Assembly: GCA_946886875.1 (NCBI GenBank)
Contig: CAMPJN010000058.1
Span: 1-14,087 of the forward strand
Reading direction: 5' to 3'
DNA: 14,087 bases
Source of the DNA: an uncultured Pseudomonas sp.
GTDB taxonomy: Bacteria; Pseudomonadota; Gammaproteobacteria; Pseudomonadales; Pseudomonadaceae
Shown one piece after another: positions 10,477 through 14,087 of this stretch. Each line of letters starts with the position of its first letter. Within the stretch, counting starts at the first letter, position 1. Made by a program: the position numbers and the translations under genes. The notes below the pieces were generated by a model, which worked only from the letters and a program-made list of their open reading frames with translations, had not been told where the DNA came from and did no database searches.

Positions 10477-12225
10477 ATGGATATTCAACGCTCGATCCTG
10501 ATCGTCGCCCTGGCAATCGTGTCCTATATGATGGTTCTTCAGTGGAACCAGGATTACGGTCAAGCTGCCCTGCCGACTCAAACTGCTACAGCCAGCAGCA
10601 GCGTTCCGGGTCTGCCGGAAACCTCGGCGGCGGCCGATACTTCCAGCAGCGACGACATCCCGACCGCCGTTGGCGCTGTCGAGCCTAGCGCGATCAGCGC
10701 GGCGCCCGCGGCCAGCAGCGACAAATTGATTCGAGTGAAAACCGACGTACTGGACCTGGCCATCGATCCACGTGGCGGTGATGTGGTGCAGTTGACTCTG
10801 CCCCAGTACCCGCGCCGTCAAGATCACCCGGATGTGCCTTTCCAGCTGTTCGATAACGGTGGCGAGCGGGTTTATCTGGCGCAAAGCGGCCTGATCGGCA
10901 GCAACGCACCGGACAAGTCGAGCGGCCGTGCGCTGTGGAGCAGCGCGCAACGCAGCTATGAACTGGCCGAAGGCCAGGACCAACTGCAGGTCGACCTGAC
11001 CCTCAGCGAAGCAGGTGTCAATTACATCAAGCGTTTCACCTTCAAGCGTGGCTTGAACCCGGAATGCTCGACCAAACAGCAGGAGCTGAAAAAGCCTGGT
11101 TGCGTCGACCCCGCGTCCTATCAGGTGGAAGTCAGCTACCTGATCGACAACCAGAGCCAGCAAGCATGGAGCGGCAACATGTTTGCCCAGCTCAAGCGCG
11201 ATGCCAGCGATGATCCTTCTTCGACCACCGCCACCGGCACCGCGACTTATCTCGGCGGCGCCCTGTGGACCGCCGAAGAGCCGTACAAAAAAGTGTCGAT
11301 GAAAGATATCGACAAGCAACCCTTCAAGGACAGCGTCGAAGGTGGCTGGGTCGCCTGGCTGCAGCACTATTTCGTTACCGCCTGGATTCCTCAAAAGGGC
11401 ACCACCAACCTGGTGCAGACCCGTAAAGACAGCCAGGGCAACTATATCGTTGGCTTCACCGGGCCGACCATTCAGGCCGCTCCGGGCGAGCAGGCGCAAA
11501 CCAGCGCAACCCTATATGCCGGCCCCAAGCTGCAAGGTCATTTGAAGACCCTGTCGCCCGGCCTCGAACTGACCGTCGACTACGGCATCCTGTGGTTCCT
11601 CGCCCAACCGATCTTCTGGTTGCTCGAACATATCCACAGCCTGTTGGGTAACTGGGGCTGGTCGATCATCGTCCTGACCCTGATCATCAAGCTGATCTTC
11701 TTCCCGCTGTCCGCCGCCAGCTACAAGTCCATGGCGCGCATGCGTGCCGTAGCACCCAAGCTGGCTGCGCTGAAGGAACAGTTCGGCGACGACCGGCAGA
11801 AAATGTCCCAGGGCATGATGGAGCTGTACAAGAAGGAGAAGATCAACCCCCTGGGCGGTTGCTTGCCGATTCTGGTGCAGATGCCTGTGTTCCTCGCGCT
11901 CTACTGGACCTTGCTGGAAAGCGTGGAAATGCGCCAGGCACCTTGGCTGCTGTGGATAACCGACCTGTCGATCAAGGATCCGTTCTTTATCCTGCCGATC
12001 ATCATGGGCGCCACCATGTTTATTCAGCAGCAGCTCAACCCGACTCCACCGGACCCGATGCAAGCCAAGGTACTGAAGATGATGCCGATCATCTTCACCT
12101 TCTTCTTCCTCTGGTTCCCTGCCGGTCTGGTGCTGTACTGGGTGGTCAACAACGTCTTGTCCATCGCCCAGCAGTGGTACATTACCCGCAAGGTCGAAGC
12201 AGCAACCAAGGCGGCCGCCGCCTGA
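10477..12225 (+). CDS. yidC: Membrane protein insertase YidC (Oxa1 family)
   Basis: Inserts and folds inner-membrane proteins, alone or with SecYEG. The 582-residue protein has an N-terminal membrane anchor (about 5-22), an Ala/Ser-rich linker (30-80), a large periplasmic beta-sandwich domain (about 82-360) and the conserved insertase core with membrane segments near 370-388, 395-412, 462-482, 504-520 and 536-570. The conserved positive residue of the hydrophilic groove (Arg366 in E. coli) appears to be Lys405 in LIIKLIFFPL. INPLGGCLPILVQMPVFLAL (456-475) is a family hallmark. Cys197 and Cys209 lie in a periplasmic loop and could form a disulfide. The frame is open 24 codons upstream inside yidD, but the ATG at 10477 gives the standard MDIQRS start; its ribosome-binding site is weak, so coupling to yidD is likely. 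Confidence 0.99.
   Translation: MDIQRSILIVALAIVSYMMVLQWNQDYGQAALPTQTATASSSVPGLPETSAAADTSSSDDIPTAVGAVEPSAISAAPAASSDKLIRVKTDVLDLAIDPRGGDVVQLTLPQYPRRQDHPDVPFQLFDNGGERVYLAQSGLIGSNAPDKSSGRALWSSAQRSYELAEGQDQLQVDLTLSEAGVNYIKRFTFKRGLNPECSTKQQELKKPGCVDPASYQVEVSYLIDNQSQQAWSGNMFAQLKRDASDDPSSTTATGTATYLGGALWTAEEPYKKVSMKDIDKQPFKDSVEGGWVAWLQHYFVTAWIPQKGTTNLVQTRKDSQGNYIVGFTGPTIQAAPGEQAQTSATLYAGPKLQGHLKTLSPGLELTVDYGILWFLAQPIFWLLEHIHSLLGNWGWSIIVLTLIIKLIFFPLSAASYKSMARMRAVAPKLAALKEQFGDDRQKMSQGMMELYKKEKINPLGGCLPILVQMPVFLALYWTLLESVEMRQAPWLLWITDLSIKDPFFILPIIMGATMFIQQQLNPTPPDPMQAKVLKMMPIIFTFFFLWFPAGLVLYWVVNNVLSIAQQWYITRKVEAATKAAAA
11951..11959 (-). promoter_or_regulatory. Perfect DnaA box inside yidC
   Basis: TGTGGATAA is an exact reverse-orientation DnaA box in the codons for Leu-Trp-Ile-Thr. 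It uses ATA for Ile, a rare choice in this GC-rich genome. It lies between the two intergenic clusters. It may be chance; roughly 0.1 exact boxes are expected in 14 kb of random sequence. Confidence 0.4.
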
Positions 12226-12250
12226 TTTTCAGTTGCTTCTAAGCTGTACT

Positions 12251-12276
12251 AAAACGCCCCTGTCCAGGGGCGTTTT
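12251..12276 (+). terminator. Rho-independent terminator after yidC
   Basis: AAAACGCCCCTG and CAGGGGCGTTTT form a 12-bp perfect inverted repeat with a 2-base centre; in practice the tip would open. The GC stem followed by TTTT fits an intrinsic terminator and, being symmetrical, could also work leftwards. It separates the rpmH-yidC unit from mnmE. Confidence 0.88.
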
Positions 12277-12300
12277 GCTATGTCGTATTTGGAGAGCCGC

Positions 12301-13668
12301 ATGCAAGCAAGCCGTGAAACCATCGCTGCCGTCGCCACCGCTCAAGGCCGTGGCGGCGTCGGCATAGTTCGGGTCTCCGGCCCTTTGGCGGCAACCTTGG
12401 CGCAGGCGATCTGCCAACGTCAGCTAACACCGCGCTACGCCCATTACGGCCCATTCTTCGCCGACGCCGAGCAGGTACTGGACGAGGGCCTGGCGCTGTA
12501 TTTCCCCGGGCCTAATTCCTTTACCGGCGAAGATGTGCTGGAACTGCAAGGCCACGGTGGGCCGGTGGTTCTTGACCTGTTGCTGCGCCGTTGCCTGCAA
12601 TTGGGCGCGCGCCTGGCCCACCCCGGGGAGTTCAGCGAGCGCGCGTTTCTCAACGATAAACTCGACCTGGCCCAGGCCGAAGCCATTGCCGATCTGATCG
12701 AAGCCAGTTCGGAACAGGCCGCGCGCAATGCCCTGCGCTCGTTGCAGGGCGAATTCTCGCGCCGCGTGCACGGCCTGACCGAACGCCTGATCAGCCTGCG
12801 CATCTACGTCGAAGCGGCCATCGACTTTCCCGAAGAGGAAATCGACTTTCTCGCCGACGGCCATGTGTTGAATCTGCTCGATGGTGTGCGCACCGATCTG
12901 GCCGGGGTGCTGCGCGAGGCCGGTCAAGGCGCATTGCTGCGCGACGGTATGACGGTGGTGATCGCCGGCCGGCCGAACGCCGGCAAGTCCAGCCTGCTGA
13001 ATGCCCTGGCCGGGCGTGAAGCCGCGATCGTCACCGAGATAGCCGGCACCACCCGGGATGTGTTGCGCGAACATATCCACATCGATGGCATGCCGCTGCA
13101 TGTGGTGGACACCGCCGGCTTGCGCGCGACCGAGGATCAGGTCGAACGCATCGGCGTCGAACGCGCCCTGAAAGCCATTGGCGAAGCCGATCGGATACTG
13201 CTGGTGGTCGACGCCACCGCGCCCGAGGCCGACGACCCCTTCTCGCTCTGGCCGGAATTTCTCGACCAGCGGCCTGACCCGGCCAAGGTCACGCTGATCC
13301 GCAACAAGGCCGACCTGTCCGGCGAAGCCACGGTGCTGGAAGTCAGCGACGATGGCCACGTCACCATCAGCCTCTCAGCCAAGTCCAGCGACGGCTTGGA
13401 TCTGCTGCGCGAACATCTGAAAGCCTGCATGGGCTACGAACAAACCGCCGAGAGCAGCTTCAGCGCCCGCAGGCGCCACCTGGAAGCCTTGCGCCAGGCC
13501 TCCACACACCTGGAACACGGCCACGCCCAGCTGACCCTGGCCGGAGCCGGCGAATTGCTGGCCGAAGACCTGCGTATGGCGCAACAGGCGCTCGGCGAAA
13601 TCACCGGGGCCTTCAGCTCCGACGACTTGCTGGGGCGGATCTTTTCCAGCTTCTGCATAGGAAAATGA
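12301..13668 (+). CDS. mnmE: tRNA uridine-5-carboxymethylaminomethyl(34) synthesis GTPase MnmE
   Basis: Potassium-dependent GTPase that, with MnmG, modifies the wobble uridine of several tRNAs. The 455 residues show a tetrahydrofolate-binding N-terminal domain (about 1-120), helical parts, and an inserted G domain: G1 GRPNAGKS (223-230), G2 GTTRD (249-253), G3 DTAG (270-273), G4 NKAD (335-338). The C-terminal catalytic CIGK (452-455) is intact. An ATG seven codons earlier (12280) lies right behind the yidC terminator and lacks a ribosome-binding site; GGAG six bases before 12301 and the conserved [15 protein letters not shown] favour the later start. Being behind a terminator, it needs readthrough or its own promoter, which I cannot see clearly. 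mnmG is usually downstream and would lie beyond the window. Confidence 0.98.
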   Translation: MQASRETIAAVATAQGRGGVGIVRVSGPLAATLAQAICQRQLTPRYAHYGPFFADAEQVLDEGLALYFPGPNSFTGEDVLELQGHGGPVVLDLLLRRCLQLGARLAHPGEFSERAFLNDKLDLAQAEAIADLIEASSEQAARNALRSLQGEFSRRVHGLTERLISLRIYVEAAIDFPEEEIDFLADGHVLNLLDGVRTDLAGVLREAGQGALLRDGMTVVIAGRPNAGKSSLLNALAGREAAIVTEIAGTTRDVLREHIHIDGMPLHVVDTAGLRATEDQVERIGVERALKAIGEADRILLVVDATAPEADDPFSLWPEFLDQRPDPAKVTLIRNKADLSGEATVLEVSDDGHVTISLSAKSSDGLDLLREHLKACMGYEQTAESSFSARRRHLEALRQASTHLEHGHAQLTLAGAGELLAEDLRMAQQALGEITGAFSSDDLLGRIFSSFCIGK

Positions 13669-13696
13669 GCGCCAGGCTTTAAGCCGCAGAAGCCTT

Positions 13697-13765
13697 CGTA
13701 GCCCGGATGTAATCCGGGGAAATCTCTCGGCTATGAAACTGCTCCCGGATTGCATCCGGGCTACG
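13697..13765. repeat. REP inverted pair (REPIN/BIME-like)
   Basis: Two 22-base units, 13697-13718 and 13744-13765, are inverted copies of each other with one mismatch, 25 bases apart. Each has its own 7-bp hairpin, CCCGGAT with ATCCGGG around three bases, preceded by CGTAG on its outer side. This is the build of pseudomonad REP doublets mobilised by TnpA-REP (RAYT) transposases. It sits 28 bases after mnmE and may also stabilise or end its transcript. Confidence 0.85.
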
Positions 13766-13956
13766 AGCCTCAGGTTCTCGGCGTCGCGTACTCCATCATG
13801 TCGCTGCACTTCCCTGATGGGTTATGGGGGCATCTGACCCCCTCTCGAATCTGAAATTTCCTTTCTGCGCCGAATCCATCCTACGTCCTGAAATTCCTCT
13901 TTATGTCATCCCGACAGGCATCCGTCTGGGTGAAACAGCCGTGTCCGCTCACTTAT
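13766..13956. other. Non-coding stretch between REP pair and DnaA cluster
   Basis: No convincing gene in either strand. It holds a small GGGGG/CCCCC hairpin (13826-13842) with no T-run and an imperfect direct repeat, CTGAAATTTCCTTT (13851-13864) and CTGAAATTCCTCTTT (13888-13902). The pyrimidine-rich 13856-13908 part is the least GC-rich here and could hold a promoter for a gene to the right. Confidence 0.4.
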
Positions 13957-14061
13957 TTATCCACCTAAGCCCTGTGGAAAACCCGCCCTGAGCCCTGCCC
14001 ATAACCCGGTGATAAAACGGAGGATAACCGCCCCTGTGGATAACCATCACTTTCATCCACA
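13957..14061. other. Second DnaA-box cluster, oriC-like
   Basis: Within 105 bases there are one perfect DnaA box (14035-14043, TGTGGATAA, reverse) and three with a single mismatch: TTATCCACC (13957-13965), TGTGGAAAA (13973-13981) and TCATCCACA (14053-14061). A two-mismatch site lies at 14019-14027. It shares GGAAAACCCGCCCTG with oriC (9363-9377 and 13976-13990), and 14034-14065 aligns without gaps to 9375-9406 (24 of 32 identical). I recall a second DnaA-box region upstream of mnmG/gidA, with origin activity, reported in Pseudomonas. It may continue past the window end. Confidence 0.8.
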
Positions 14062-14087
14062 GCTTGCGTACGGCAACTGAACAGGCA

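Noticed and set aside
10420..11499. Long open frame on the minus strand opposite yidC
   Set aside because: yidC is clear here; the antisense translation shows no family features and has no ribosome-binding site or promoter.
13073..13081. One-mismatch DnaA box ATATCCACA in mnmE, also in yidC at 11630-11638
   Set aside because: Both come from the common codons for His-Ile-His (CAT ATC CAC); isolated one-mismatch boxes are expected by chance.
12424..13359. Long open frame on the minus strand opposite mnmE
   Set aside because: Shadow of mnmE, whose G1-G4 and CIGK motifs are intact on the plus strand.
13826..13842. GGGGG/CCCCC hairpin as a terminator for mnmE
   Set aside because: Only 5 bp with a 7-base loop and no T-run on either strand; not enough to call a terminator.

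Overview
This window is the chromosomal origin region of a Pseudomonas-type gammaproteobacterium. The evidence is the gene order dnaA-dnaN-recF-gyrB on one side of a DnaA-box-rich gap and rpmH-rnpA-yidD-yidC-mnmE on the other, protein sequences close to what I remember for pseudomonads, GC-rich codon use, and a parS sequence of the Pseudomonas ParB type. I cannot name the species. The TAGCCCGG-type REP pair and the acyltransferase/CdsA-like genes next to the origin suggest a stutzeri/mendocina-like lineage, but that is only an impression.

Layout. Positions 15-1578 (+): a two-gene phospholipid unit, a PlsC-like acyltransferase followed by a CdsA-like cytidylyltransferase. Positions 1641-2576 (-): a PPP-type metallophosphoesterase, convergent with the lipid genes across a hairpin at 1592-1612. 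Positions 2730-9161 (-): the replication operon, read leftwards as dnaA, dnaN, recF, gyrB and closed by a strong terminator. Positions 9162-9685: oriC, with three perfect and one near-perfect DnaA box, a consensus IHF site, an AT-rich unwinding element and divergent promoters for dnaA and rpmH. Positions 9686-13668 (+): rpmH, rnpA, yidD, yidC, a terminator, then mnmE. Positions 13669-14087: no gene, but a REP inverted pair and a second DnaA-box cluster that runs towards the window edge.

How it works together. Genes on both sides are transcribed away from oriC, so they are co-directional with the forks. DnaA opens oriC, DnaN is the sliding clamp, RecF helps repair gaps, and GyrB supplies the ATPase half of gyrase. 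L34, RnpA, YidD and YidC join ribosome and tRNA processing to membrane protein insertion, and MnmE modifies tRNA wobble uridines. Two parS sites hidden in the recF coding sequence mark the region for ParB-dependent segregation.

I found no new multi-gene system. The points most worth a second look are regulatory and structural: the second DnaA-box cluster sharing sequence with oriC, the parS sites inside recF, a dnaA promoter whose -35 lies inside a DnaA box and whose spacer is a perfect palindrome, a DnaA box enclosed in an inverted repeat, and a palindrome ending on the recF start codon.
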